Shown: piece by piece, positions 31,681 through 41,253 of the stretch
Layout of the letters: every line of letters starts with the position of its first letter
How positions within the stretch are numbered: position 1 is the stretch's first letter
Assembly: GCA_043800905.1 (NCBI GenBank)
Contig: JAZDMO010000007.1
Span: 18,275 to 82,274 of the forward strand
From: JAHITU01 sp043800905
GTDB lineage: Bacteria > Patescibacteriota > Minisyncoccia > Phycocordibacterales > UBA12079
Direction: 5' to 3'
DNA length: 64,000 nucleotides
The notes under the pieces: model-generated
Databases searched by the model: none
What the model was told of the DNA's origin: nothing
What the model saw: only the letters and a program-made list of their open reading frames with translations
Program-made: the position numbers and the translations under genes

Positions 31681-32601
31681 ATGTCTTTAAATCCTAAAAT
31701 TAGTGTTATTATTCCAACTCACAATAGACCTGAATTATTGGAAAGGGCTATTCAAAGTGTTTTATGTCAAACATTTCAAGACTTTGAAATTATTGTTATT
31801 GATGATGGTTTAGAGAAACGAGCGGATAAAATTATTAGCCAAATTTCAGATGAAAGAATCCAATATATTCAGAATATTAAAAATTTAGGGGCTTCTGCTT
31901 CAAGAAATGTTGGTATTAACAAAGCGAAGGGTAAATACATTACTTTTTTAGATGATGATGACGAATTCTATCCAGAGAAAATAGAAAAACAGTATCAAAT
32001 TATTGAAGCTAGTTTTGAAAAAATAGATTTTGTGTATTGTATTGTTGATGTTTATTCTCAACAGAGTGGTGATTTTATTTACACACAAAAACATGATTTC
32101 AAAGAAGGTGTGCAATCTTTTTTTGAAGAAGCTCTTTCTTTGAAAATGGCAGTAGCTACCCCTTCAATTTTTTGTAAAAAGAAGAAGGTTTTGGAAATAG
32201 GGGGTTTTGATGAAAATTTTCCTAATGCAGAAGATAAAGATTTTTTTATAAGATTGTCAAAAAATAGTCAGGGATTTTTTATAAATCAGTCTTTGGTCAA
32301 GGTTAATTTTTTTGATGAAAAAGAAAATCGTTTAAGTGGAAATTTAAAATCTAGAATTATAGGTCGTGAAATGTTAATAAAAAAATATAATACTGATTTA
32401 TTTAAAAGACCAAAGATTTTAGGTAAACATCTTTTTCTATTAGCTTTTCTTTATCAAGAAGATGGTAATTTAAAGAAAACTCAGGAATTGTTTTTTCAGG
32501 CGTGGAAATTAGATAAAACAAACTTTATTTTTTTGAAACAGATTTTAAAGAATTTATATCTAAGATTTTTTCAAAAGACATTTAATAAAAAATCTAGATA
32601 G
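31681..32601 (+). CDS. Glycosyltransferase family 2
   Basis: The 306-aa GT-A enzyme has the N-terminal KISVIIPTHNRPELLERAIQ, EIIVIDDGLEKRADK, ASASRNVGINKAKGKYITFL with the DDDDEF metal site, and the acceptor-side GGFDENFPNAEDKDFFIRLS. It transfers a sugar to the growing glycan. Its last 42 bp overlap the convergent GT2 gene on the other strand. Confidence 0.93.
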   Translation: MSLNPKISVIIPTHNRPELLERAIQSVLCQTFQDFEIIVIDDGLEKRADKIISQISDERIQYIQNIKNLGASASRNVGINKAKGKYITFLDDDDEFYPEKIEKQYQIIEASFEKIDFVYCIVDVYSQQSGDFIYTQKHDFKEGVQSFFEEALSLKMAVATPSIFCKKKKVLEIGGFDENFPNAEDKDFFIRLSKNSQGFFINQSLVKVNFFDEKENRLSGNLKSRIIGREMLIKKYNTDLFKRPKILGKHLFLLAFLYQEDGNLKKTQELFFQAWKLDKTNFIFLKQILKNLYLRFFQKTFNKKSR

Positions 32602-33606
32602 AGTTTTCCAGTTTCGCCATTCTTTTAAATCTAATTTTCTTCGTAAAGATGACTTCCAAAATTTTTTCCAAATTACCCAGTTTTGATTTGAATTTATACT
32701 GCATATTTGTAGCCAGCGTTGAGAAATCATTTCTGAAAATATAGGTTCTTTATAAAAATTTGTTATTTTATTTTGAGCTATTAATTTAGATAACCAAAGT
32801 TCTTCTTTTTTGAGAAAATCATGGGTTTTATAATTTTCTGGCTTGTATACCTCTCCATGAATTAAGAGATTTTCTTCTGTTGGTGTAATGTCGAGATTAT
32901 CTTTCAGTAGGGTGGTTCTTAATTGTGCAATTGCCATTTTTTGTTTTGCAGATTGAATTTTACCTGTGTTAGAATCATGAATTCTATATTGAATTAAAGC
33001 TTTTTTGATGTTTGTTATAGGAAAATATTTAACAGCATTGCTCCATAAACCATAATCTTCTGCATGTTCGTAATTAATGTTATATCTTAAATTATATTTT
33101 TCTAGAATATTTTTTCGGGTTATTATTGATGGATGAATTATTATGCATCTAAATAACAGAGCAATTTTGATTTTTTCTGGATGAGAAATGGGTTTTGAAT
33201 ATTTATTTATTTTTTTATTTCCTATAATTATTTTTGCCCAAGATCCAGCAATACCAATGTGTGGGTTTTTCTTCATGAATTTTATTTGAATTTCTAGTCT
33301 TTTAGGGAAACTAATATCATCTGCATCCATTCTTGCGATGTATTCCCCCCTTGCTTGATCAAGTCCTTTGTTTAACGATTTAATGACCCCTAAATTAACC
33401 TCGTTACTGATGAGTTTAATTCTAGAGTCATTATAGGATTTGATTATTTTTTCGCTGTTATCGGTTGAGCCATCATTGATAATTAAAAATTCAAAATCAG
33501 TGAAGGTTTGGTTAAGAATACTTTCAATTGATTTTTTTAGATATTTTTCACTATTATAAACAGGCATTAAGACTGTTATTTTGGGGTTTTTGATATTATT
33601 ATCCAT
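32560..33606 (-). CDS. Glycosyltransferase family 2
   Basis: The 348-aa GT-A enzyme has KITVLMPVYNSEKYLKKSIE, FLIINDGSTDNSEKII, SLNKGLDQARGEYIARMDAD and HAEDYGLWSNAV in the acceptor-binding region. It is on the minus strand. It converges on the GT2 gene at 31681 with a 42-bp tail overlap, a possible source of antisense interference. A TATAAA box lies about 10 bp before the ATG. Confidence 0.92.
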   Translation of the reverse strand: MDNNIKNPKITVLMPVYNSEKYLKKSIESILNQTFTDFEFLIINDGSTDNSEKIIKSYNDSRIKLISNEVNLGVIKSLNKGLDQARGEYIARMDADDISFPKRLEIQIKFMKKNPHIGIAGSWAKIIIGNKKINKYSKPISHPEKIKIALLFRCIIIHPSIITRKNILEKYNLRYNINYEHAEDYGLWSNAVKYFPITNIKKALIQYRIHDSNTGKIQSAKQKMAIAQLRTTLLKDNLDITPTEENLLIHGEVYKPENYKTHDFLKKEELWLSKLIAQNKITNFYKEPIFSEMISQRWLQICSINSNQNWVIWKKFWKSSLRRKLDLKEWRNWKTLSRFFIKCLLKKS

Positions 33607-33802
33607 GTTGTTTTAATTTATAGTAATTATTAAAGCATTTTTTAACAATGACAGCAATTTTGTTTGAATTCAGGAATTAATTTGTGGGATGAGTCTTAAT
33701 ATTTTTGAGTAAAATATATTGCTATTTTGGGATAAAGGGTGTAGTTTGATAGGTAGACTGTTCTTTAATTTCAAAATAAAAAAACTAAAAGAGGAGGCAA
33801 AA

Positions 33803-35104
33803 ATGAGGAAAAGAATATTACTTATAGATCCGCCCTTTCAAAGATTTATGGGATTTTCCAAAACAGGAATTCCTCTCGGGCTGTTGTCTTTGGCAGGAGT
33901 TTTGAAAAAAAGAGGTCATTGGGTTGAAGTTCTGGATTCGGATTATAATCCAAATGGAACCCCTTACCCTTTTATGGATAAAATAGGCCACTATGATGAA
34001 TACCTTGATAATTTAAATAATGGAAACCATTTAATTTGGGAGGACATTTCTTCCCAGATTGAGAAATCAAAACCAGATGTGGTTGGTATTTCTTTTATTT
34101 CTACCAAATTAAGGAGCGGATTAAGGGTCGCGCAAATTGCAAAAAAGATGGGTGTAAAAAGAATTGTGGGAGGGGGTCCTCATGTAATAATTCGTCCAGA
34201 TGATGTTGCTGGCAAAGGTAGTGCTGTTGATTATTTAATTATTGGAGAGGCTGAAGAACAATTGGATGTTTTTGAAGGAAGCCCTTCTAATAGCGTTATA
34301 AAAGCAAGCAGAATAAAAAATTTAGATTCATTGCCTTGGATGGCCAGGGAAAGTCTTGTGGGGATTCACCATTATCGACCTTCTGATCTTGGTTTTATGA
34401 TAACCTCAAGAGGGTGTTCTGGGTCTTGCAATTTTTGCTGTTCTGAGAAATTGTGGGGCAAAAAAGTCAGATTCAGGAGTATTCAAGATGTCATTGCAGA
34501 AATGGTTTATGTTAACAAAAAATATGGTACCAAAAAGTTTTATATGACAGATGATACTTTTACAATGAATAGAAAAAGAGTTTTTGAATTTACTGACGGG
34601 CTTCTTGGAAAAAAATATGAATGGGGTTGTTTGACTCGAGTAGATAGAATAAATAGTAAAATGCTTGAACAAATGGTTTTGTCTGGTTGTAATATGATTA
34701 AAGTCGGTGTTGAGAGTGGAAGTCAGAGGGTATTAAATTTAATGAACAAGGGAACAACCCTCAGTCAGGCAAGAGCTGTTGCAAAGTTGCTTAATGATTT
34801 TTCTGTAACTTGGCTAGCTTATATAATGGTTGGAGTTCCTGGGGAAACCTCTGAAGATGTTGATGCCACTATGAAGTTTGTCGATGAAATCAAACCCACT
34901 TATGTTAGTGCTTCAATTTATACTCCGTATGTTGGAACTGGTTTTTACAAAAACGGTTACGACCATTTATTAAAAGGGAAAATTATGGGCGATTATGCTA
35001 TCGAAGAAGCAAATCACCACAGTTTAAAAGTTATAGCGGGAGATGTTCCTCGTGAAAAGATTGTTGAATTCATGAGATTTGCGGATAGTTATAATTCACC
35101 CTAG
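33803..35104 (+). CDS. Radical SAM protein with B12-binding-like N-domain
   Basis: The 433-aa protein is of the B12-binding radical SAM type. The N-terminal domain (MRKRILLIDPPFQRFMGFSK, GLLSLAGVLKKRGHWVEVLD, KPDVVGISFISTKLRSGLRV) resembles cobalamin-binding folds. The 4Fe4S motif is CSGSCNFC (Cys205, 209, 212), and KVGVESGSQRVLNLMNKG follows. ATG 33803 is preferred over 33719, because AGAGGAGG lies 7 bp before it. The strong SD and different word use contrast with its glycan neighbours, suggesting a separate origin. Modification of a lipid or sugar is possible. Confidence 0.87.
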   Translation: MRKRILLIDPPFQRFMGFSKTGIPLGLLSLAGVLKKRGHWVEVLDSDYNPNGTPYPFMDKIGHYDEYLDNLNNGNHLIWEDISSQIEKSKPDVVGISFISTKLRSGLRVAQIAKKMGVKRIVGGGPHVIIRPDDVAGKGSAVDYLIIGEAEEQLDVFEGSPSNSVIKASRIKNLDSLPWMARESLVGIHHYRPSDLGFMITSRGCSGSCNFCCSEKLWGKKVRFRSIQDVIAEMVYVNKKYGTKKFYMTDDTFTMNRKRVFEFTDGLLGKKYEWGCLTRVDRINSKMLEQMVLSGCNMIKVGVESGSQRVLNLMNKGTTLSQARAVAKLLNDFSVTWLAYIMVGVPGETSEDVDATMKFVDEIKPTYVSASIYTPYVGTGFYKNGYDHLLKGKIMGDYAIEEANHHSLKVIAGDVPREKIVEFMRFADSYNSP

Positions 35105-35178
35105 TGAGTATTTTTGAGAGGGGTCCTTTTATTTTTTTATTTCGAATTATTATTGTATTAATGAGTTTTTTGAGACAA

Positions 35179-35208
35179 AGCGAGATTGGTTTATTCAATC
35201 TCGCTTTT
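35179..35208 (+). terminator. Terminator between radical SAM gene and leftward operon
   Basis: Stem AGCGAGATTG / CAATCTCGCT with loop GTTTATT and TTTT tail; it could also serve the convergent fucosyltransferase operon. Confidence 0.8.
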
Positions 35209-35253
35209 CAATTTTCGTAAAATTTTAACAAAAAACTGTTTTTAAAAAATAAC

Positions 35254-36159
35254 CTAGATTTTCATCCAAGTTAAGGGTATTGGATTATATTTATTTTTTT
35301 CTAAATCAGTAAACCACTTTTCAGGGGCTATTACTATTTTGTCAGGGTTTGGGTTTAACCAAGCTCCCCACCAACTAAAAGAACTGTTAGCAATAACATT
35401 GTGTTTACACAAGCTCATCAATATTAAATCTTCATAATTTTTGTTTTCTTCAACAAAGGTAATAGAGAATTCGGTTTTAAAATTTTCTTTTGCCCACCAG
35501 ATATCATCAGAAAAAACAAAGATTTTTAGATCTTTGAATTTTTCTGAAATTTTTTGGATAGCGTTTTGATAATAATCTAAAGAACAGATTTCATAAATTT
35601 TGTTTGTTTTTTTATTATTGATATAATCGCTTCTGCGAATATGGATAGAAATTGAATTTGTGTTTTCAATAATCCCTTTTAATTTTTGATTTTTAATTGA
35701 GAATTCATTTTTTAAAGTAAATTCTTCACGAATAATATTTTTAATATTTTTTCCGTTCGAGATAAATCCGTCTTGGGCGGAAAAATATTTTTCGTTTTGC
35801 CAATAACCATCTAGATAAATATCTTTGTTGGAATTTTCTAGTATTTTTTTATTAAAATTATTCGGCTTTTCAGTAATATAAATTGAATTATCTGAAAAAA
35901 ATAAATTATAAAAAAGATATTTCCAATTATTTATTTTTTTATATTTCTTTAACTTTTTTATTTCGTCATTGTTCGCTATCTTTTCAACTATATTAAAAAT
36001 TCCTAATTCATATTTGCGAGGAGTCGTGTTTTTTTTAATGTGATTAAACCAAGAGATATCTAATTTTAATTCGGTTTTATTTTTTTCAGCCAAAGCACGT
36101 CCAATTGCATATTGGAACATTTGATTTCCTAAACCGCCTGTTAATTTAACAATAATCAT
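35254..36159 (-). CDS. Glycosyltransferase family 11 (alpha-1,2-fucosyltransferase-like)
   Basis: The 301-aa protein opens with MIIVKLTGGLGNQMFQYAIG, has the GDP-fucose-binding SIHIRRSDYINNKK motif and NSSFSWWGAWLNPNPDKIV near the C-terminus, all hallmarks of GT11. It should add fucose (or another GDP-sugar) to a galactose-like acceptor. It is the last gene of the leftward operon, 1 bp after the acetyltransferase. Confidence 0.92.
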   Translation of the reverse strand: MIIVKLTGGLGNQMFQYAIGRALAEKNKTELKLDISWFNHIKKNTTPRKYELGIFNIVEKIANNDEIKKLKKYKKINNWKYLFYNLFFSDNSIYITEKPNNFNKKILENSNKDIYLDGYWQNEKYFSAQDGFISNGKNIKNIIREEFTLKNEFSIKNQKLKGIIENTNSISIHIRRSDYINNKKTNKIYEICSLDYYQNAIQKISEKFKDLKIFVFSDDIWWAKENFKTEFSITFVEENKNYEDLILMSLCKHNVIANSSFSWWGAWLNPNPDKIVIAPEKWFTDLEKNKYNPIPLTWMKI

Positions 36160-36160
36160 A

Positions 36161-36745
36161 TTATTTATTTTTCAAACCGAGAGTCTCTGCGGCTGTTGTT
36201 TTTTGCCTGAATCCTACCACTTTTGCTGGGGCCCCGACAGCAATAGCATATTCGGGAATATCTTTGGTTACAACACTGCCAGCTCCGATAACGGCGCCTT
36301 TTTCTATGGTGACACCGTCTAGTATAGATGAATTTCCTCCTATCCAGACTTCGTCTTTTATTATGGTTCCTTTCATTTCGTTTCCGCTTGTTTTTATTGA
36401 CTCTGTTGTTTTTATGTTGTGGTTAGCCCCGGGGATATTTACATTTGGGCCTATTGAAACATTATTTCCTATCTTTACTTTTCCACAAATAAAGTTATTA
36501 ACCCCTAAATCACAATTATCTCCAACAGTTAATTCAATAGGTGATATGAAACAATTATGGTAAATCGTTATGTTTTTACCAAATTTAATTTTGTTTTTGT
36601 TCCTTATAAAAGTATTGTTGAAAAGCGTAATAGGGAGTTCTATTTTTTCAAATTTATTTTTGTTTAAAAAATAAAAAAATAAACCATAAAGTTTTTGTTT
36701 GTTCTTAGAATATTTATATAAATAAAACAATCTTTTTCTTAACAT
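36161..36745 (-). CDS. Hexapeptide-repeat acetyltransferase
   Basis: The 194-aa protein is built from hexapeptide repeats forming a left-handed beta-helix: VKIGNNVSIGPNVNIPGANH, EVWIGGNSSILDGVTIEKGA, VIGAGSVVTKDIPEYAIAVG. It resembles maltose/serine O-acetyltransferases of the WbbJ type, which O-acetylate surface sugars using acetyl-CoA. Its 7-bp overlap with the upstream gene supports translational coupling. Confidence 0.9.
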   Translation of the reverse strand: MLRKRLFYLYKYSKNKQKLYGLFFYFLNKNKFEKIELPITLFNNTFIRNKNKIKFGKNITIYHNCFISPIELTVGDNCDLGVNNFICGKVKIGNNVSIGPNVNIPGANHNIKTTESIKTSGNEMKGTIIKDEVWIGGNSSILDGVTIEKGAVIGAGSVVTKDIPEYAIAVGAPAKVVGFRQKTTAAETLGLKNK

Positions 36746-38358
36746 ATTGATATAATATCATTTTTAACCTTGAATTTTAAGTTTTTGTTTTTATTTTTAA
36801 TAAATTCTTTTAGTTTGCTTATTGTTGGATAATCATTTTCCCCCACAAAACATCTTGCGTCATCAATGAGAATAACATGGTTTTTAATTGGATGATTAAA
36901 AATAGCAGTTAACTCTTTGAAGATTGGTGTGTTTAAATTACCTTTGGCGGTAATATCTCCAGAATAATGACCGTCAAGCCAAAAAAGGCAAGGTTCATTT
37001 ATCTCTTTTAAAATACTAGGAAGTATTTCTCCGCTATCCCCGTTTAAAATTAAAATATTGGTGTTTTGTTTAAACTTATCAACGGCTTTTCTATATAAAG
37101 AGATGTCTAATTCAATTGAATAAATCTTTTTAAACATTTTTTCCATTGCCTCCACCATTTTACCTTTATAGGTGCCCGTTTCTATGAAAGTTTTTATTCT
37201 ATATTTTCTGGCATATTTTTTTATATTTTTTTGTTTGATTACGTGGGGAGGGGGGGTTGGTTTGCCTCTAGTTAACCAAATTAAAATAATTAATTGATTT
37301 TTTAGATAATTAGCAAATTTATTAAAAAGTATTTTTTTTACAAAAAGTTTAGATATTAATTTTATTTTTAATAAAAATAGTTTTAGTTTTTTTAACATAA
37401 TTTCTTTAATCGTGGGCGGATAGTTATTTTCTGGATTAATTTCTAAAATCTCATACCGCAGAGGTTCACCACTCGATGTTTTTTTAATAATTTTTGTAAT
37501 CATGGGAAAAAGATTATATTCGTCCAAAATCAATTCTTTCGATTGGATAATTTCTCCTTTCGATTTTTCATAAGTATTATTTTTTAGGGTGTCTTCAATA
37601 ATTTTTATAGCTTCTCTTGGTTTTTTTATATCAATTACTGACAATGAATTTTTAGGAAAATATTCGTAAATATTTGAACACCCATAATAAAGTGGGTAAC
37701 TTTCTCCTAAAAATGCATCAGAGAGTTTTTCTGACCAATAATCTCTATTAGAACTATTTTCTAGAACAATATGATATTTATATGGGGCAATAATATCCCA
37801 TTTATCAGTGAAATCTTTTATATCTTTACCCAAAATATCTATTTTATTTCCAAAATGTTTTTTTAATTTATTTATGAATTTTAATCTTTGACGGTGTCCT
37901 TTTGTGGAGTTTTTATTTGATGAAATTACTGAAATCAACCTACTTTTCTTTATTTCTTGGGAACTTTTTAAATTGTCGTAATTTTTAGAAAAGTTTCCCC
38001 ATGTGTTTATTTCTTTATTATACTCAGCACCAATCATCCATGGCAATGACTCTTGTTTGTTTAGTATATTTGGATGTTTGATGTTTCTTTGTGACGTAAT
38101 AATAGTTTCAAATTGTTTTAAAAAATTAGAGTTATATTTTTTTATGTTTTTCGGTTCCGTTGTAATGAAAATTGTGTTTTTTTTAGGACAAATACAGCTC
38201 TCTTTTTGTACTAAACCGCCCAAAATAATCCAGTAATCACATTTTTCAATGTTTTTGTTTATTGAAAAATGGTAATTCTCCCAGATCCCTTTCGAATTTG
38301 GTGTCTGTCTTTCTATAGGCCATTCTGGGGAAGCTGTTGTTAATTTAATTTTTTGCAT
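36739..38358 (-). CDS. GT10 fucosyltransferase fused to a SAM methyltransferase-like domain
   Basis: The 539-aa protein has two parts. Residues 1-290 form a GT10-like domain with SNKNSTKGHRQRLKFINKLK and the GDP-fucose-type motif LENSSNRDYWSEKLSDAFLG, PLYYGCSNIYEYFP. From about residue 366, KPTPPPHVIKQKNIKKYARK starts a methyltransferase-like domain (FIETGTYKGKMVEAM, LFWLDGHYSGDITAKGN, HVILIDDARCF). The second half is a close paralogue of the separate 238-aa protein encoded next to it. The fused protein may transfer fucose and then methylate a sugar; both activities are inferred. Confidence 0.8.
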   Translation of the reverse strand: MQKIKLTTASPEWPIERQTPNSKGIWENYHFSINKNIEKCDYWIILGGLVQKESCICPKKNTIFITTEPKNIKKYNSNFLKQFETIITSQRNIKHPNILNKQESLPWMIGAEYNKEINTWGNFSKNYDNLKSSQEIKKSRLISVISSNKNSTKGHRQRLKFINKLKKHFGNKIDILGKDIKDFTDKWDIIAPYKYHIVLENSSNRDYWSEKLSDAFLGESYPLYYGCSNIYEYFPKNSLSVIDIKKPREAIKIIEDTLKNNTYEKSKGEIIQSKELILDEYNLFPMITKIIKKTSSGEPLRYEILEINPENNYPPTIKEIMLKKLKLFLLKIKLISKLFVKKILFNKFANYLKNQLIILIWLTRGKPTPPPHVIKQKNIKKYARKYRIKTFIETGTYKGKMVEAMEKMFKKIYSIELDISLYRKAVDKFKQNTNILILNGDSGEILPSILKEINEPCLFWLDGHYSGDITAKGNLNTPIFKELTAIFNHPIKNHVILIDDARCFVGENDYPTISKLKEFIKNKNKNLKFKVKNDIISIC

Positions 38359-39061
38359 AAATGATTTTTCTCAGTATCTTTTTAATCTTGCGATAATTAA
38401 AGCTCGCTTTTTGTCTGAACGGCTCTTTGTATGATTTTGATTTGATATATTTTATATTATCACACGGGACTATCCTTATAATATCGTTAGAAACTTTAAA
38501 ATTGATATTACTATTTATTTTTTTTATAAAAGAGAATAGTTCTTTAACAGTTGGGTATTCATTTTCTCCCGTAAAACATCTTGCGTCATCGATAAGGATT
38601 ATATGATTTTTAATACGATGATTTAATATAATTTCTAGTTCTTTTAAAATCGGGGTATTAAGATTACCTCTTGCTGTTATTCCTCCAGAGTAGTGGCCAT
38701 CTAGCCAAAAAAGTGTGGGTTGATATAAAGTGGGAGTAACCACTTTTAAAATATCAGAACTATCTCCTTGAAGTATTGTTATATGGGTATTATAAATGAA
38801 TTTTTCTTTTGATTTTTTATATAGATCTTTGTCTAATTCGATTGATATTAATTTTTTGAATTTGTTTTTTAAAGCTTCCACTGTTTCTCCTAAGAAAGTA
38901 CCGGTTTCAATAAAAATATCAATAGAAAATTCCTTAGCATAGTTTTCTATTGTTTGCCTTTTTATGGTATAGAGGGGAGGACTGATTGGCTTGCCAATAA
39001 TAAATTTATATAGTTTATTATCAATAGTGTTTAATATCTTTTTAATTTGTTTTTTTACCAT
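38345..39061 (-). CDS. SAM-dependent methyltransferase-like protein
   Basis: The 238-aa single-domain protein has IFIETGTFLGETVEALKNKF (motif I-like), ISIELDKDLYKKS (motif II-like), FWLDGHYSGGITARGNLNTP and KNHIILIDDARCFTGENEYP. It is aligned along nearly its whole length with the C-terminal half of the next gene. The two overlap by 14 bp, so the fusion may have arisen from a tandem copy of this gene. Confidence 0.75.
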   Translation of the reverse strand: MVKKQIKKILNTIDNKLYKFIIGKPISPPLYTIKRQTIENYAKEFSIDIFIETGTFLGETVEALKNKFKKLISIELDKDLYKKSKEKFIYNTHITILQGDSSDILKVVTPTLYQPTLFWLDGHYSGGITARGNLNTPILKELEIILNHRIKNHIILIDDARCFTGENEYPTVKELFSFIKKINSNINFKVSNDIIRIVPCDNIKYIKSKSYKEPFRQKASFNYRKIKKILRKIIYAKN

Positions 39062-40327
39062 TTAGCTATATTTATCTGTTGAATAATCTAAAACCGTAGC
39101 AATTTGTCCTTCACTTGACCCTTTAAATATTAGTGATTTTGGGTTGTTTACATCAGTTATTTCAAAATAAATATCTTTTTTATGATCAAAAGATTCTATG
39201 CAAGGTTCGTGGATAGCAGTAGTGAAATTATAATTTCCTACATTAAACAAAAATGACGGGATCTCAACAACGGTTGCGTATTTTCCTGGAGAATAGGTTT
39301 TTAGTTTTTTTGTTTTGTCTGATTCAGAAGATTTTAATAGTAGTGTATTTGATGAGTAAAATAAGATAGAAAAAAGAGCATTCTCAACCTTTTTAAGAAC
39401 TTTGTATTCTGTTTTAATAAAAAAGTTTTGGCTAATAGGTATATTGGTTGTTGGCTTTTTATTTTTATCTAGAATGGAAACTCTTGTGATTTGTGCTTTC
39501 TTTTTTTGATCAACTTCAAATTCAGTAACGGCTTTTTTTTCTTTTATCTTGTTTAAATAATGACTGATAACTTTTTTCGTTTCTCCGATCATTTTTATTT
39601 TTCCGTTTTCGATTAGAATACACCTTTTGCAAAGTTTTTTAACGGCTTCTAGGTTATGGCTTACGAATAGAATAGTTCTTCCTGCTTGGCTGGTGACCTC
39701 GTCCATTTTACCAAGGCATTTTTTTTGGAATTCTGCGTCGCCGACAGCAAGAACTTCATCTACCAAAAGAATATCAGGTTCCATATGAGCTGCCACAGAA
39801 AAACCAAGACGCACTAGCATTCCAGAAGAATATCTTTTTACGGGCGTATCAATAAATTTTCCTACTCCTGAAAATTCTACGATAGCATCAAATTTTTCAG
39901 CAATTTCTTTTTTAGTCATTCCTAAAATAGCTCCATTAAGAAAAATATTTTCTCGTCCAGTTAATTCAGAATGAAAACCGGTCCCAACTTCTAGAAGAGA
40001 GGCCACTTTTCCGTGCATTCTGATTTCTCCTGTGGTTGGTGGTGTGATTCCTGTTAAAATTTTAAGTAAAGTAGACTTACCCGCTCCATTGGCTCCGATA
40101 ATTCCAACAGCTTCTCCTGCTTGAATTTCAAAATCAATGTCTTTTAATGCCCAAAATTCTTCATTAGTATTTCTCCCTGTAATTTGTTCAGCTTTCTTTT
40201 TTAGAAAAGAAAAAGGTTTTTTAGCTATATTGGTTAAAACATCGCGCATTGCAACATAACTACCTCGTTCATGAGTGATATTGTATTTTTTTGAAATGTT
40301 TTTAACAATTATTATTGGTTTATTCAT
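39062..40327 (-). CDS. wzt: Polysaccharide ABC transporter ATPase (Wzt-like)
   Basis: The 421-aa protein has the ABC domain: Walker A GANGAGKST at residues 78-86, signature RYSSGMLVRLGFSVAAHMEP, Walker B DILLVDEVLAVGD and the H-loop VSHNLEAV. A C-terminal extension of about 170 residues matches Wzt C-terminal beta-sandwich domains, which in O-antigen exporters bind the finished chain. It pairs with the Wzm-like permease 12 bp upstream and powers export of the locus's glycan. Confidence 0.93.
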   Translation of the reverse strand: MNKPIIIVKNISKKYNITHERGSYVAMRDVLTNIAKKPFSFLKKKAEQITGRNTNEEFWALKDIDFEIQAGEAVGIIGANGAGKSTLLKILTGITPPTTGEIRMHGKVASLLEVGTGFHSELTGRENIFLNGAILGMTKKEIAEKFDAIVEFSGVGKFIDTPVKRYSSGMLVRLGFSVAAHMEPDILLVDEVLAVGDAEFQKKCLGKMDEVTSQAGRTILFVSHNLEAVKKLCKRCILIENGKIKMIGETKKVISHYLNKIKEKKAVTEFEVDQKKKAQITRVSILDKNKKPTTNIPISQNFFIKTEYKVLKKVENALFSILFYSSNTLLLKSSESDKTKKLKTYSPGKYATVVEIPSFLFNVGNYNFTTAIHEPCIESFDHKKDIYFEITDVNNPKSLIFKGSSEGQIATVLDYSTDKYS

Positions 40328-40339
40328 AATATTTTATAT

Positions 40340-41167
40340 TCATACAACGTCTGCAAAATATCTTTCGGTTTTTTTGAAAAAATAAAATCCTATTAATAAG
40401 ACTATTAGACAAACAGTTCCTGAAATTGTTAAAAGTGTCCAATTTATTGGGGCATTTCCTAATAGAGCTGCACGAGAGGCTTTAATTACTCCAGTCATAG
40501 GATTTAAGGCCAAAAGCCATGAATATTTTCCTACAATACTAGCTGGATAAATTACTGGGGTGACAAACATCATTATGGAAATGAAAAAAGGTAAAGCATA
40601 ACGAACATCGCGATATTTAACATTTATAGAAGCAAGAAATAGACCACCTCCTACTGAAGCCATAAAAGTAATAAATAGAAGTAGGGGAATAATTAAAAGC
40701 CCAATTAAATTTGGTGTGTATTGATAATAAATCATCATTCCAACTAAAATAGTGGAGGCTATGAAAAAATCAACAAATTTTGTGATTGTAGATGAAATAG
40801 GTAAAATTATTCTTGGAAAGTAAACCTTAGTGATAATTCCTTGATTAGAAATTAAACAATTACTTACATCTGATAAAGAAGCAGAAAAAAATTGCCAAAA
40901 TAAAAGTCCAGAGTAAACAAAGATTGGGTAAGGAATTCCGTCTGAAGGCATTTTAGCAAAGTTTCCGAAAAATATGGTGAAAACAACCATCGTCATGAAA
41001 GGTTGAAAAAGAGCCCATAAAATTCCTATGGCTGTTTGTTTGTAGCGAACTTTAATATCTCTCCAAGTTAGGAAATACAATAATTCTTTGTATTGCCAGA
41101 TTTCTTTTAAATCGTTAAAACTAAAAGTTTTTTTCGGTTTAATTATGGTTGTCTTTGAGTTATACAT
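40340..41167 (-). CDS. wzm: Polysaccharide ABC transporter permease (Wzm-like)
   Basis: The 275-aa ABC-2 membrane protein has about six helices and the family word YRDVRYALPFFISIMMFVTP, with PRIILPISSTITKFVDFFIA and a short cytoplasmic N-terminus. It forms the channel for the undecaprenyl-linked polysaccharide and pairs with the Wzt-like ATPase. It is the first gene of the leftward operon, with the promoter in the 86-bp gap shared with the gene at 41254. Confidence 0.92.
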   Translation of the reverse strand: MYNSKTTIIKPKKTFSFNDLKEIWQYKELLYFLTWRDIKVRYKQTAIGILWALFQPFMTMVVFTIFFGNFAKMPSDGIPYPIFVYSGLLFWQFFSASLSDVSNCLISNQGIITKVYFPRIILPISSTITKFVDFFIASTILVGMMIYYQYTPNLIGLLIIPLLLFITFMASVGGGLFLASINVKYRDVRYALPFFISIMMFVTPVIYPASIVGKYSWLLALNPMTGVIKASRAALLGNAPINWTLLTISGTVCLIVLLIGFYFFKKTERYFADVV

Positions 41168-41238
41168 AAATTGTTTGTTTATGAAATAATAACAATTTAT
41201 TCATTTTTTTTCCACTGTTTGTCTGAAAATGGCTGTGA

Positions 41239-41244
41239 TATAAT
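41239..41244 (+). promoter_or_regulatory. -10 box, near-leaderless promoter
   Basis: TATAAT ends 9 bp before the ATG at 41254. Confidence 0.6.
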
Positions 41245-41253
41245 TTTGATATT

